Assembly (NCBI GenBank): GCA_017415515.1
Contig: JAFQGI010000027.1
Span: 1-64,000, forward strand
Direction: 5' to 3'
Source of the DNA: Clostridia bacterium
Lineage (GTDB): Bacteria; Bacillota; Clostridia; Oscillospirales; Acutalibacteraceae
DNA: 64,000 bases
Made by a program: the position numbers and the translations under genes. The stretch's first letter is position 1. Each line of letters starts with the position of its first letter. Positions 27,677 through 36,339 of the stretch are shown piece by piece. Below the pieces are notes generated by a model. It saw only the letters and a program-made list of their open reading frames with translations, did not search any database and had not been told where the DNA came from.

Positions 27677-29335
27677 ATGTATCAGGCGCTGTATCGCAAA
27701 TGGCGGCCTCGCACCTTCTCCGACGTCAGCGGTCAGGAGACGGTCACCGCCGCCCTCAAAAACGAATTAAAGACCGGTCGTCTGTCCCACGCCTACCTAT
27801 TCACAGGTTGCCGCGGTACGGGTAAGACCACCTGCGCCAAAATCTTGGCCAAGGCGGTGAACTGCGCCCACCCCGTAGACGGCGACCCCTGCAACGAGTG
27901 CGCCATCTGCCGCGGCATCGACGACGGCACCATCCTGGACGTCACCGAGATCGACGCCGCCTCCAACAACGGCGTGGACTCCATCCGCGACCTGCGGGAC
28001 GAGGTGGCATTCACCCCGGTCAGCGGCACCTACCGCGTCTACATCATCGACGAGGTGCACATGCTCTCCGCCGGTGCCTTCAACGCACTGCTGAAAACCT
28101 TAGAGGAGCCGCCCGCCCACGTGATCTTCATCCTCGCCACCACCGAGGTGCATAAGTTGCCCGCCACCATCCTCTCCCGTTGCCAGCGGTTCGACTTTGG
28201 GCGCATCCGCCCCGAGGAGATCGCCGCCCGCATCACCTATGTGGCGACCGAGGAAGGCCTCACCGTCACCCCCGACGCCGCCATGCTGTTGGCGCGTTTG
28301 GCGGACGGCGCCCTGCGTGACGGCCTGTCGCTGCTCGACCAGTGCGCCTCTGTGGCACAGCACATTGATATGGACACCGTCACCGCCGTCACCGGCATGG
28401 CGGGTCAGGATACGTTGGCACAGCTCACCGATTGCGTGGCGGCGCAGGATGCCCCCGCCGCCCTGGCGCTGGTGGACCAGCTGTATCGCTCTGCGAAGGA
28501 TATGGAGCGGCTGTGCGCCGAGTGGGTGACCTATCTGCGCAATCTGATGGTGCTGACCAGTGTGCGCGAGGTGGGCGAGCTGATCGTCGCCACCCCCGAC
28601 GAGCTGAACGCCATGCGTGCCGAAGCGCAAAAGTTGGGGTTGCCCACCATCCTGCACATGATGGAGGTGCTGCAAGGCACCCTGGACCGCTTGAAAGGCG
28701 GCGTCTCCCGCCGTGTGGAGATGGAGATGGCGGTGCTCCGCCTGTGCGATCCCCGTCTGGATGATAGCAAGGCGGCGCTGATTCACCGCGTTGAGGTGCT
28801 GGAAAATGCGCTGAAAAACGGAGCGGTGATGAACGGGGCGCCGAGGACGTCGCCCCCTACGGCTCCCGTCGAGCCTGCGGCAGAACCCGCACCAGTCACC
28901 CCCGCCCCTGAGACGATCCCTGCGCCCATCGACGCTCCCCCTGCTCCCGAAGCCGACGTGATGCCCGCCATCCCGGCTCCTGTGGCCGCTCCCATCCCTG
29001 CTCCGGCAGGGGAACGGCCCTTTGACGCGTGGGTGGATGTATTGGATTATATGCGCCAGAGTTGCCCGCCCCTCTTCGGCATCTTGGACGGCACCACCGC
29101 CCTATTGAAAGACGGCAGTCTGGTCATCTGCGTGGAGAATCCCCTGCTGGCTCAGCTGCTCAAAGAGGGCGGCAACAAAGAACAGTTGCAAAACGCCATC
29201 CGCCACGTGACGGGGCAGAGCTATCCCATGGCTCTGCGCCGCAAACAGCAAATCAAAAAACCTGAGAACGACCCGCTGTCACAACTGCTCACCGCCGGAC
29301 GCGACAGCGGCGTGAACGTGAATGAGAAAGAGTAA
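27677..29335 (+). CDS. dnaX: DNA polymerase III subunits gamma/tau
   Basis: 552-residue clamp-loader ATPase. N-terminus YQALYRKWRPRTFSDVSGQE, P-loop GCRGTGKTT (about residue 45), zinc module C-x8-CNECAIC (about 64-79), Walker B DEVHMLS (about 127), then domain III and a Pro/Ala-rich linker (about 385-445) before the tau-specific C-terminal domain. No slippery A-rich sequence was noticed for a gamma frameshift. Heads the dnaX-ybaB-recR unit. Confidence 0.96.
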   Translation: MYQALYRKWRPRTFSDVSGQETVTAALKNELKTGRLSHAYLFTGCRGTGKTTCAKILAKAVNCAHPVDGDPCNECAICRGIDDGTILDVTEIDAASNNGVDSIRDLRDEVAFTPVSGTYRVYIIDEVHMLSAGAFNALLKTLEEPPAHVIFILATTEVHKLPATILSRCQRFDFGRIRPEEIAARITYVATEEGLTVTPDAAMLLARLADGALRDGLSLLDQCASVAQHIDMDTVTAVTGMAGQDTLAQLTDCVAAQDAPAALALVDQLYRSAKDMERLCAEWVTYLRNLMVLTSVREVGELIVATPDELNAMRAEAQKLGLPTILHMMEVLQGTLDRLKGGVSRRVEMEMAVLRLCDPRLDDSKAALIHRVEVLENALKNGAVMNGAPRTSPPTAPVEPAAEPAPVTPAPETIPAPIDAPPAPEADVMPAIPAPVAAPIPAPAGERPFDAWVDVLDYMRQSCPPLFGILDGTTALLKDGSLVICVENPLLAQLLKEGGNKEQLQNAIRHVTGQSYPMALRRKQQIKKPENDPLSQLLTAGRDSGVNVNEKE

Positions 29336-29350
29336 ACGGAGGAAACGATT

Positions 29351-29698
29351 ATGAAAGCGAACATCCCGAAGGGTATGGGCGGAGGTCCCGGCAACATGCA
29401 GGCGATGCTGCGTCAGGCGCAGAAAATGCAGGAGGACGCCCAGCGCGTACAGGCCGAATTGGAGGAGACCGAATATTCCGCCACCGCCGGCGGCGGCGCT
29501 GTGTCCGCCACCGTCAACGGCAAGCACGACCTGGTCGCCCTCACCATCAGCCCCGATGTTGTCGATCCCGACGACGCTGAAATGCTGGCGGATCTGGTGA
29601 TGGCCGCCATCAACGAGGCCAACCGTTCCGCCGCTAAGGACGCCGAAGCCAAAATGGGCTCGGTCACCGGCGGCATGAACATCCCGGGGTTGTTCTGA
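29351..29698 (+). CDS. ybaB: YbaB/EbfC family nucleoid-associated protein
   Basis: 115-residue DNA-binding dimer. Gly/Met-rich N-terminus, helix QAMLRQAQKMQEDAQRVQAE, the conserved beta part GGGAVSATVNGKHDLVALTI, and DLVMAAINEAN at the end. Always found between dnaX and recR in Firmicutes, as here (15 bases after dnaX, one base before recR). Confidence 0.94.
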   Translation: MKANIPKGMGGGPGNMQAMLRQAQKMQEDAQRVQAELEETEYSATAGGGAVSATVNGKHDLVALTISPDVVDPDDAEMLADLVMAAINEANRSAAKDAEAKMGSVTGGMNIPGLF

Positions 29699-29699
29699 T

Positions 29700-30299
29700 A
29701 TGGGCTATTCCATTGTGCCGCTTGAGCGGCTGACCGAACAGCTGGAGCGCCTGCCCGGCATCGGACGCAAATCCGCCGCCAGACTGGCGTTTCATCTGCT
29801 GTATATGCCCGACAAGGACGCCAAGACTTTTATCGAAGCCTTGACGGAGGCGCGGGATAAGATTCACGAGTGTCCGGTGTGCTGTAACCTCACCGACAGC
29901 GCCACCTGCCCACTCTGCGGCGACAATCGCCGCGACCGCACCACCATCTGCGTGGTGGAGGATCCCCGGGACGTGTTGGCCATCGAGCGCACGGGAGAAT
30001 ATGACGGCCTCTATCACGTGCTCCACGGCACCATCTCCCCCATGGACGGGCGTGGCCCCGACCAGCTCCGTGTCAAGGAGCTGCTCCACCGCTTGGAGGA
30101 CGAAACAGTGCAGGAGGTCATTATGGCCCAGAACCCCACCGTGGAGGGCGACTATACCGCCCTGTACCTTTCCCGTCTGCTCAAACCGCTGAACATCAAA
30201 GTGACGCGACTGGCCTACGGCATCCCCGTGGGCGGTGACCTGGAGTATGCGGACGAGATCACCCTCTCCCGCTCGTTGGAGGGCAGAAACGAGCTGTAA
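29700..30299 (+). CDS. recR: Recombination protein RecR
   Basis: 199-residue RecFOR-pathway protein. Helix-hairpin-helix LERLPGIGRKSAARLAFHLL, a four-Cys zinc finger (CPVCCNLTDSATCPLC, about residues 58-73), Toprim domain with VVEDPRDVLAIE and a Walker-like C-terminal GIPVGGDLEYADEITL. Usual length. Confidence 0.96.
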   Translation: MGYSIVPLERLTEQLERLPGIGRKSAARLAFHLLYMPDKDAKTFIEALTEARDKIHECPVCCNLTDSATCPLCGDNRRDRTTICVVEDPRDVLAIERTGEYDGLYHVLHGTISPMDGRGPDQLRVKELLHRLEDETVQEVIMAQNPTVEGDYTALYLSRLLKPLNIKVTRLAYGIPVGGDLEYADEITLSRSLEGRNEL

Positions 30300-30316
30300 G
30301 AAATGCACCTTCTCTT

Positions 30317-30431
30317 GGCCCCCCTTGTCAGGGGGGCTGTCCGAGCGATAGCGAGGACTGGGGGGTAGTTTGATTTAACTACCCCTCCGTCAAAACCTAC
30401 GGTTTTGACACCTCCTCTGACAAGGGGAGGC
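30317..30431. repeat. Composite palindromic element 4
   Basis: Most compact copy: GGCCCCCCTTGTCAGGGGGG, hairpin TCCGAGCGATAGCGAGGA, CTGGGGGGTAGTT, six-base centre, AACTACCCCTCCG, hairpin TCAAAACCTACGGTTTTGA, CACCTCCTCTGACAAGGGGA followed by GGC. The central stem GGGTAGTT/AACTACCC replaces the GGGAGT/ACTCCC of other copies. Lies between recR and smpB. Confidence 0.88.
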
Positions 30432-30467
30432 GAGAGGGGGTACTCCACTACGAAAGGGGGTGCCGCT

Positions 30468-30941
30468 ATGGCCGAGCAAAAGAAGCAAAACAAAACCATT
30501 GCCGAAAATCGCAAGGCGTTCCACGATTATTTCATCGAGGAGTCCTTCGAGGCGGGCATCGAGCTGTGCGGCACCGAGGTAAAGGCACTGCGCGCCGGTG
30601 GGGTCAACCTGAAGGACGCCTGGTGCTCGGTGGTGGGGGGCGAGCTGTTCGTCAACGGCATGCACATCAGCCCCTACGACAAGGGCAACATCTTCAACCG
30701 CGATCCCTTGCGGGTGCGCCGTCTGCTGATGCACAAGCGGGAGATCCTGCGGCTCTTAGGCATCGTCAAGCAGGACGGCTATTCTCTCATTCCCCTCTCT
30801 CTCTACTTCAAGGGCAGCCGCGTGAAGGTGCAGGTGGGTCTGTGCCGCGGCAAGAAGCTCTATGACAAGCGGGAGGACGCCGCCAAGCGAGATATGAAGC
30901 GGGAAGCCCAGCGCAGTCTGAAAGAGTTTAATAACCGATAA
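30468..30941 (+). CDS. smpB: SsrA-binding protein SmpB
   Basis: 157-residue tmRNA partner in ribosome rescue. [37 protein letters not shown] and the C-terminal helix region [18 protein letters not shown] are family hallmarks. The ORF opens 63 bases earlier in the repeat; the ATG at 30468 has an AAAGGGGG site. The tmRNA gene itself was not found in the window. Confidence 0.96.
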   Translation: MAEQKKQNKTIAENRKAFHDYFIEESFEAGIELCGTEVKALRAGGVNLKDAWCSVVGGELFVNGMHISPYDKGNIFNRDPLRVRRLLMHKREILRLLGIVKQDGYSLIPLSLYFKGSRVKVQVGLCRGKKLYDKREDAAKRDMKREAQRSLKEFNNR

Positions 30942-30944
30942 GTC

Positions 30945-30975
30945 AAAAACGCAGGGTTTTTCTCTGCGCTTTTTG
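30945..30975 (+). terminator. Terminator after smpB
   Basis: AAAAACGCAG pairs with CTGCG across an internal T-rich loop, followed by CTTTTTG. A rather weak stem. Confidence 0.6.
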
Positions 30976-31015
30976 TGTCAAACCCACACACTTGTCTCGG
31001 TTTTGCATTTGGGGC

Positions 31016-31044
31016 TTGTTTTTATGAAAAATGTGTGTTATAAT
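31016..31044 (+). promoter_or_regulatory. Promoter for the 31081 small membrane protein gene
   Basis: TTGTTT (31016-31021), 17-base spacer, TATAAT (31039-31044). Confidence 0.65.
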
Positions 31045-31080
31045 CCGTTTTATTGAACGAAAAGAAAGGTGGTGACCGCT

Positions 31081-31365
31081 GTGAATCTCGATCTGTTGGG
31101 CATTTTCTTGGAAACCGAAGAGGAAAAAGGGCCCCTGATCAACGACCAGACCTTGATCGTCCTAATGGTGATCGGCGGGTGCGTGCTGGCAGCGGTGCTG
31201 ATCGTCGCCTTCGCCGTGTGGTTGCCCAGATTTCAGCGGGAGCTCCACCACGTCAATCTACGCATTGAGCAGTCCATCAGCGAGCGGGAGCGTCAGCATT
31301 ATCTGCGGCGCCGTCGTCGCCTGTGGCTGTCCCTCATCCCCTTTGTGAAATACAAATATCGCTAA
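31081..31365 (+). CDS. Small single-pass membrane protein of unknown function
   Basis: 94 residues from a GTG start (AGAAAGGTGG site ten bases upstream; another GTG at 31069 would add four residues). One membrane helix (about residues 23-45, TLIVLMVIGGCVLAAVLIVAF) followed by a strongly basic amphipathic helix with ERERQHYLRRRRRLWLS. Own promoter and terminator, so it is expressed alone. No family recognised. Confidence 0.65.
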   Translation: MNLDLLGIFLETEEEKGPLINDQTLIVLMVIGGCVLAAVLIVAFAVWLPRFQRELHHVNLRIEQSISERERQHYLRRRRRLWLSLIPFVKYKYR

Positions 31366-31368
31366 CAT

Positions 31369-31403
31369 AAAAGAGCCGAGGCTGTCTGCCTCGGCTCTTT
31401 TTT
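31369..31403. terminator. Bidirectional terminator
   Basis: AAAGAGCCGAGGC pairs with GCCTCGGCTCTTT with T-runs on both strands, between the convergent small membrane gene and the lipoprotein gene. Confidence 0.88.
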
Positions 31404-31406
31404 CGT

Positions 31407-32783
31407 TTAACGGAGCACGATCTCTCCGCGATGGTTGATATAATAATATTGGAGGCTGTCCCCTCGCAGAGTCGCCACCGCCAAACCCTCGAAGAAGCCG
31501 GCAAAGGAGGTCACGTCGCTGTATTCGGTGACCGTGCCGCTGTAATCGTAATGGCGATAGCTCACCGCGCCGTCGGCGGTATAACTGCCCACCACAAAGC
31601 CGCTTTCATCCGGGGGATAGCAGACGTCCCGCATCCCCAGCAACAACGGCTCGAACGCCGGCTGCCCCTCTTTGTTCAGCACCGCCAGCATACGGGCTCC
31701 TGCCTGGTCGGTGGTGGGCAACACCAAATGGTCGGCAACATAATAGGCATACTCTTTGCCCAGGGAGTACGCCCCCAGATCCATCAGCTCTTGCCCCTTA
31801 TAATCGTACAGCTTAAACGGGCCATAGGCGGGCTCGGCACCCGGCTCGATGGAAATCGTCACCGTGCGGCCGATAAACGCATCGGAGAAGAAATAGTCGC
31901 CGAGGATGTTTTCCACAACCAACTTTTTGCTGCCGTCGGCAGCCATCTTATATACGCCGGCGGTCTCCTCCACCTGATGACCCACCGAAACGTAATGGTC
32001 GTATTCCGGGGTCAGCGTGTTCTTGGTGAAATGATAGTATTGCTGAGGGGTGGTGCCGTCCACATAGACCCGCAGCACATCCTCTGTCACATATTGGAAC
32101 GCTTCGGCAGGCTGTGCAGACGCCGAAATGGCCTTGGCAATGGGATGCTCGGTGGACAACGGGTGCAACCACTCACCCTTATTGTTCAGCACACCCACAT
32201 ACAGCGTGGCGGCAGGGATAACGGGAATCACGGGGACCTCAACGCCGGTCGTACCGGTCGTGTCCACGGCGGCGGTGGTGGCGGCGGGGGCGGCGTTGAT
32301 AGCCGGCTGCTCCGGCAAGGAGACGGGAACCTCCACCTTTTTGGCCAGCACATAGCCACCGCAACTGCCGGTCATCAGCGAGTCGTAGCCGCTCTTTTCC
32401 GGGCTGGCGATGACGGCACCGGTCTTATCGTAGATCACGTCGCCCACCACGCGGATGCCGCCCTTATAGCCGTCGCCGTCCATCGGCATCTCCTCCGGCA
32501 TCGCGAAGAGAATGTCACCGGCGGTGTTGATGGCGGCAGCGTGCTCGACCCCCTCCTCATCCAAATAGCGCACAAAAGCAACGCCATCGGAGAAGGAGGT
32601 GGCATAGGTCAGTTTGAGCGGGGCCTTGCCCGGCTCTTCGTTGTAATCCACCGTGGGGACGGTGGTGGTCGTGGTGGCAATGGTGGGGTTCATCTTATAC
32701 CGTTTGGTCTCGGTTTTCTTGCCGCAAGCACAGACGCTAACGGTCATCAGCACAGCACAAATCACGGCCGCACATCTTCGCAT
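31407..32783 (-). CDS. Lipoprotein with WG-repeat-like segments
   Basis: 458-residue exported protein: lipobox VCAC (Cys20), Thr-rich spacer, then repeated beta units such as SFSDGVAFVRY...AAINTAGDILF and SFAGFFEGLAVATLRG...YYINHRGEIVLR, resembling WG (beta-propeller-like) repeats that are often surface ligand-binding. A second Thr/Ala-rich linker interrupts the repeats near residue 175. The start ATG follows AAAAAAGGAGAGA; the long upstream extension has no signal peptide. Substrate unknown. Confidence 0.72.
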   Translation of the reverse strand: MRRCAAVICAVLMTVSVCACGKKTETKRYKMNPTIATTTTTVPTVDYNEEPGKAPLKLTYATSFSDGVAFVRYLDEEGVEHAAAINTAGDILFAMPEEMPMDGDGYKGGIRVVGDVIYDKTGAVIASPEKSGYDSLMTGSCGGYVLAKKVEVPVSLPEQPAINAAPAATTAAVDTTGTTGVEVPVIPVIPAATLYVGVLNNKGEWLHPLSTEHPIAKAISASAQPAEAFQYVTEDVLRVYVDGTTPQQYYHFTKNTLTPEYDHYVSVGHQVEETAGVYKMAADGSKKLVVENILGDYFFSDAFIGRTVTISIEPGAEPAYGPFKLYDYKGQELMDLGAYSLGKEYAYYVADHLVLPTTDQAGARMLAVLNKEGQPAFEPLLLGMRDVCYPPDESGFVVGSYTADGAVSYRHYDYSGTVTEYSDVTSFAGFFEGLAVATLRGDSLQYYYINHRGEIVLR

Positions 32784-33012
32784 AGTCGGTCTCTCCTTTT
32801 TTATAGGATGCTCCGCAACAGAGCGTATACACATCACCCGAGGGTGCAAAAAAATCAAACAACAGGGGCATTTTATCACATTTTGCAAAAAAAGTCAAAT
32901 CGTCAGCCATCGGGAATGGTTGGAAGCGGCTTTTTGCCGTGTTTTGCCGCGGGTATTTTGCCGCCTGCCGCACACAATGTAAAGAGAAATACACAGCGGC
33001 GAAAGGCGGAAA

Positions 33013-33690
33013 ATGATGGAAGCACTGATTGAAATGCGGAACATACGCAAGGAATATACCGTGGGTGACCAGCGGGTGCACGCCCTGGACGGGGTGGACT
33101 TTACCGTTTGGCAAGGGGAAACGGTGGCCATCCTCGGTCCGTCGGGATCGGGAAAATCCACCCTGATGAACCTGCTGGGGTGTCTGGACATCCCCGACAC
33201 GGGGGAATACCGGCTGGCAGGCAAAGCCGTGGAGCGCATGAACGAGGGACAACTCTCCCGCATCCGCGGAGAAACGGTGGGGTTTGTGTTTCAGGGGTTT
33301 CATCTGTTGCCGGGGCTGACTGCGCTGGAAAACGTGGAGCTTCCCCTGATCTACCGCGGGGTGGCGGAGCGCATCCGCCGCCAAATAGCGCGGGATTGCC
33401 TGCAACAGGTGGGCTTGGCGGATCGGATGGATCACCGCCCCGCCCAGCTGTCCGGCGGACAGCAGCAGCGGGTGGCCATCGCCCGCGCCATCGCGGGCAA
33501 GCCGCCGGTGTTGCTGGCGGATGAGCCCACCGGCAACCTGGACACCGCCTCCGGCAAGGAAATTATGGCGCTGTTGGGAGAATTGGGGCAGATGGGGCAC
33601 ACCGTCATCATCATCACCCACGACCCCGCCATCGGCGCCGCCTGCCCACGCCGCGTGATTATGCGGGACGGAAGATTGCAAGAAGAATGA
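33013..33690 (+). CDS. ABC transporter ATP-binding protein (MacB/LolD type)
   Basis: 225-residue ATPase. Walker [11 protein letters not shown] (about residue 39), Q-loop GFVFQGFHLLPGL, signature LSGGQQQRVAIARA (about 143), Walker B VLLADEPTGNLD. This is the subfamily that works with FtsX/MacB-type permeases in lipoprotein or peptide export. No permease gene is adjacent: downstream is a palindromic repeat and a PHP phosphatase. ATG at 33013 or 33016. Probably an orphan ATPase using a permease elsewhere. Confidence 0.9.
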   Translation: MMEALIEMRNIRKEYTVGDQRVHALDGVDFTVWQGETVAILGPSGSGKSTLMNLLGCLDIPDTGEYRLAGKAVERMNEGQLSRIRGETVGFVFQGFHLLPGLTALENVELPLIYRGVAERIRRQIARDCLQQVGLADRMDHRPAQLSGGQQQRVAIARAIAGKPPVLLADEPTGNLDTASGKEIMALLGELGQMGHTVIIITHDPAIGAACPRRVIMRDGRLQEE

Positions 33691-33724
33691 GAGTTCCTGA
33701 ATAACGCCGACGTTCGTCGGCTAC

Positions 33725-33776
33725 ACCTCATCAGTCACGGCTAACGCCGTGACAGCTTCCCCTCAAGGGGAAGCCT
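33725..33776. repeat. Single-arm palindromic repeat
   Basis: ACCTCATCAGTCACGGCTAA...CGCCGTGACAG hairpin followed by CTTCCCCTCAAGGGGAAG, i.e. one arm of the composite family, directly after the ABC ATPase gene where a permease might have been expected. Confidence 0.78.
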
Positions 33777-33913
33777 GCGCACTAATCGACAGGATCACAC
33801 CACCGCCGTTGCCACACGGCGGTCTTTTTTTGCCAATTTTTCGCTTTTTCTTGCGAAAGCGGCGCAACTGTGCTAAAATGGGCGCATACACTCCACCGAA
33901 AGAGGTGTTTTTT

Positions 33914-34714
33914 ATGAATTATTGCGGTTTTCACACCCACACCACCTTCTCCGACGGCAAAAACACCATAGAGGAAATGGTGCAGGCCGCCATCCGGCTG
34001 GGGATGCCGGTCATCGGCTTTTCCGACCACAGCGACAGCCCCTATCAGGACTATTGTATGCGGGTGGCGGAGTATCCCGCCTATCTGGCAGAGCTGGATC
34101 GGCTAAAGGAGAAATATAAGGATCAAATCACCATCATGCGGGGTATCGAGCTGGATTCCCACTCCGACCCCGCCATCGCCGGGCAGGTGGACTATTTCCT
34201 CGGCTCGGTACACGAACTGGTGTATGAGGATCGCTTCTACGGCATCGACCACGCCCGCGACCTCCAGTTGGAGTGCATCGAGAGAGAATGCGGCGGCGAC
34301 CAGCTGGTGTTCGCCCAAGATTATTTCAATGAACTGGTAGCGCACATCCAACGGACAAAACCCACCATCGTGGGTCACTTTGATGTGCTGACCAAATTCT
34401 CGGTCATTGACGAGCAAAATCCCGCCTACCGCCGCATGGCGCTGGACGCACTGGAAAAGGTGGTGGCGGTGACCCCTGTGGTGGAGGTCAACACCGGCGC
34501 CATCAGCCGCAAATGGCGGAAGATCCCCTACCCTGCCGATTTCCTGCTCCGCGGTTTGCGGGAGATGGGCGGTCAAATCATCCTCGGCGCCGACACCCAC
34601 GCCGCCGACACCATCGACTGCGCATTCCCCCTCGCGGTGGAGATCGCCAAACAGGCGGGCTTCGACACCCTGCTGACGTTGTGGCCGGATGGATTCAGAG
34701 AGCAGAAAATATAG
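33914..34714 (+). CDS. PHP-family histidinol-phosphatase-like protein
   Basis: 266-residue PHP metallophosphatase. Ligands: FHTHTTFSDG (residues 5-14), GFSDHSDSP (about 37), RGIELDSH (about 82), VHELVYED, GHFDVLTKF and GADTHAAD near the end. The size and LGSVHEL motif match HisK-type L-histidinol phosphatases, but no other histidine gene is nearby, so a different sugar or amino-alcohol phosphate cannot be excluded. The ATG has an AAAGAGGTG site; the ORF opening further left runs through the repeat. Confidence 0.8.
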   Translation: MNYCGFHTHTTFSDGKNTIEEMVQAAIRLGMPVIGFSDHSDSPYQDYCMRVAEYPAYLAELDRLKEKYKDQITIMRGIELDSHSDPAIAGQVDYFLGSVHELVYEDRFYGIDHARDLQLECIERECGGDQLVFAQDYFNELVAHIQRTKPTIVGHFDVLTKFSVIDEQNPAYRRMALDALEKVVAVTPVVEVNTGAISRKWRKIPYPADFLLRGLREMGGQIILGADTHAADTIDCAFPLAVEIAKQAGFDTLLTLWPDGFREQKI

Positions 34715-34732
34715 GTGTTTCCGTACTCACAA

Positions 34733-34863
34733 GCCTCCCTCCGAGAGGGAGGTGGCATCGCCATAGGCGATGACGGAGGGAGTAAGACAAGCCGTTGAGG
34801 TTTGTGCTTATTTGATACTCCCCCAGTCAGCCTATCGGCTGACAGCCCCCTCAAGAGGGGGCC
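34733..34863. repeat. Composite palindromic element 5
   Basis: GCCTCCCTCCGAGAGGGAGG, hairpin CATCGCCATAGGCGATG, ACGGAGGGAGTA, 30-base centre, TACTCCCCCAGT, hairpin CAGCCTATCGGCTG, ACAGCCCCCTCAAGAGGGGG followed by CC. Lies between the PHP phosphatase and the thioredoxin-like lipoprotein. Confidence 0.88.
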
Positions 34864-34897
34864 TATCCCTTACCACACACCAAGGAGGTATAACTTT

Positions 34898-35992
34898 ATG
34901 AAACGATTACTTTGCTTATTGCTGGCGGTGGCGATGACCCTCGCCCTTTGCGCCTGCGGCGACGACGGCGGTCGGCGCAACAGCCACATCGACCGCGACG
35001 ACACCCAACGCGGCAACCAAATCGGCGACCTCGCCTATGGCACCTCCCTGACCGAGATCAGCGAGGACGGCATCGCCCTGACCACCTTCAACCCCACCGA
35101 GCTGGGCAAAATCACCGTGCTCAACTTCTGGGCCTACTGGTGTCCCCCTTGCGTGGGGGAATTGCCCCACTTTGAAAAGGCGGCAGAGGAATACGCCGAC
35201 GAGGTGGCGATCGTCGCCGTCCACTGCGACGAATTGAGCAAAGCCCAGGAATTCATCGGGCAAAACCACCCCGACAGCCCCATCCGCTTCGCCATGGACG
35301 ACGAGGACGACCCCTACGGCTACTACGAGCTGTTGGGCGGCACCGGCTCCATCCCCTACACGGTGGTGCTGGACGCCGACGGCGTCATCTGTAAGACCTT
35401 TGTGGGCGCCATCACCTATGACAAACTGGTGGACGCCATCGAGGATTGCCGCGAAAGACAAGAGGACTCAGACACAAAAGCCACCCAAATCACCATCGCA
35501 ACCACTACCAATCAACCCGACTCGATACGGGGTAACGAGGTGGGCAGTTTGTGCTATGGCGCCGACCTTGCTGTCATTGATGAAAATGGCAAAACAGGCG
35601 AAACAATAAATCCCGCTCAATTAGGAAAATGCACCCTTATTTATTTTTGGGGCACATGGTGCGCTCCCACCGTCACAACGCTATCATCCGTATCACGCAT
35701 TGCGGAAGAAAACCAAAACGAAATAGCCGTTGTGGCTGTTCATTGCTTAACCGGCTCTTCTGCCCCTTCTTTTATTGCAGACAACTATCCTAACAGTTCC
35801 ATTACGTTTGCCATAGACAATGGAGAACGCGAAAACGAGTACTACACTCTTTTGAACGGAGCGGGAAACACCCCATACATATTATTGTTGGACGAAAACG
35901 GCATCATTGTGAAAATATGGCCGCACTCTGTCACTTACGAAAACTTGTTATTTGCTGTTGAATCTTGTTTGCAAACAGCCGACGGTATGTAA
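34898..35992 (+). CDS. Lipoprotein with two tandem TlpA/ResA-like thioredoxin domains
   Basis: 364-residue exported protein: lipobox LCAC (Cys20), then two copies of a thioredoxin-like fold, about residues 45-190 and 208-360. Domain 1 has an intact redox site WCPPC after FWAY; domain 2 has WCAPT, so the second cysteine is lost. Both keep the cis-Pro region (GSIPYTVVLDADG; GNTPYILLLDENG) and end in a matching YDKL/YENL helix. The DNA for domain 2 (about 35470-35990) is clearly more AT-rich than that for domain 1, pointing to different origins of the two halves. AAGGAGG site. A thiol-disulfide exchange role is inferred for domain 1 only. Confidence 0.85.
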   Translation: MKRLLCLLLAVAMTLALCACGDDGGRRNSHIDRDDTQRGNQIGDLAYGTSLTEISEDGIALTTFNPTELGKITVLNFWAYWCPPCVGELPHFEKAAEEYADEVAIVAVHCDELSKAQEFIGQNHPDSPIRFAMDDEDDPYGYYELLGGTGSIPYTVVLDADGVICKTFVGAITYDKLVDAIEDCRERQEDSDTKATQITIATTTNQPDSIRGNEVGSLCYGADLAVIDENGKTGETINPAQLGKCTLIYFWGTWCAPTVTTLSSVSRIAEENQNEIAVVAVHCLTGSSAPSFIADNYPNSSITFAIDNGERENEYYTLLNGAGNTPYILLLDENGIIVKIWPHSVTYENLLFAVESCLQTADGM

Positions 35993-36004
35993 CCGTCCCC
36001 CCAC

Positions 36005-36033
36005 TTGACAATCCCTCCGTATTTTGCTACGAT
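36005..36033 (+). promoter_or_regulatory. Promoter of lipoprotein array, first unit
   Basis: TTGACA (36005-36010), 17-base spacer, TACGAT (36028-36033), 35 bases before the first small lipoprotein gene. Confidence 0.65.
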
Positions 36034-36068
36034 AAAAGGCAGCTATAAAACATAAAGGAGAAATCACT

Positions 36069-36314
36069 ATGAAACTGACCAAACGCATCCTTTGTCTTTT
36101 GTTGGTGCTGGCGCTGGCCTTTGCCCTGTGCGCCTGCGGCAAGAAGGGCAAGACCGAAAACATCAACGACGACGAGCGCTCCAACAACCTGCCCATCCCC
36201 TCCGACACCACCACCTCCGCCAAGGGCGACGCCACCACCGGCTCCACCACCGGCACCACCGAGGGCAATCTGGGCGGCGACGTCCATTACAACGATGCCA
36301 CGTTAGCGTGGTAA
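36069..36314 (+). CDS. Small lipoprotein ending NDATLAW (copy 1)
   Basis: 81 residues: signal peptide with lipobox LCAC (Cys23), a Lys/Asp/Asn stretch, a Thr/Ser/Gly-rich linker (about 45-67) and the C-terminal end VHYNDATLAW. There is no folded domain; the protein is essentially a lipid anchor, a spacer and a short aromatic tail. The same tail closes the next gene. AAAGGAG site. Unknown function. Confidence 0.72.
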   Translation: MKLTKRILCLLLVLALAFALCACGKKGKTENINDDERSNNLPIPSDTTTSAKGDATTGSTTGTTEGNLGGDVHYNDATLAW

Positions 36315-36339
36315 GGAGAGCAAAGCAAGGAGAATCATG

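Noticed and set aside
27456..27770. Frame across palindromic element 3 into dnaX
   Set aside because: It consists of translated hairpin arms; dnaX has its own well-placed start at 27677.
30942..31080. tmRNA gene after smpB
   Set aside because: The interval is only a weak terminator and a promoter; no tRNA-like ends or tag reading frame are present.
31431..33032. 533-codon forward frame opposite the WG-repeat lipoprotein
   Set aside because: It is antisense to a gene with signal peptide and ribosome-binding site and encodes a low-complexity His/Arg/Gly-rich product.
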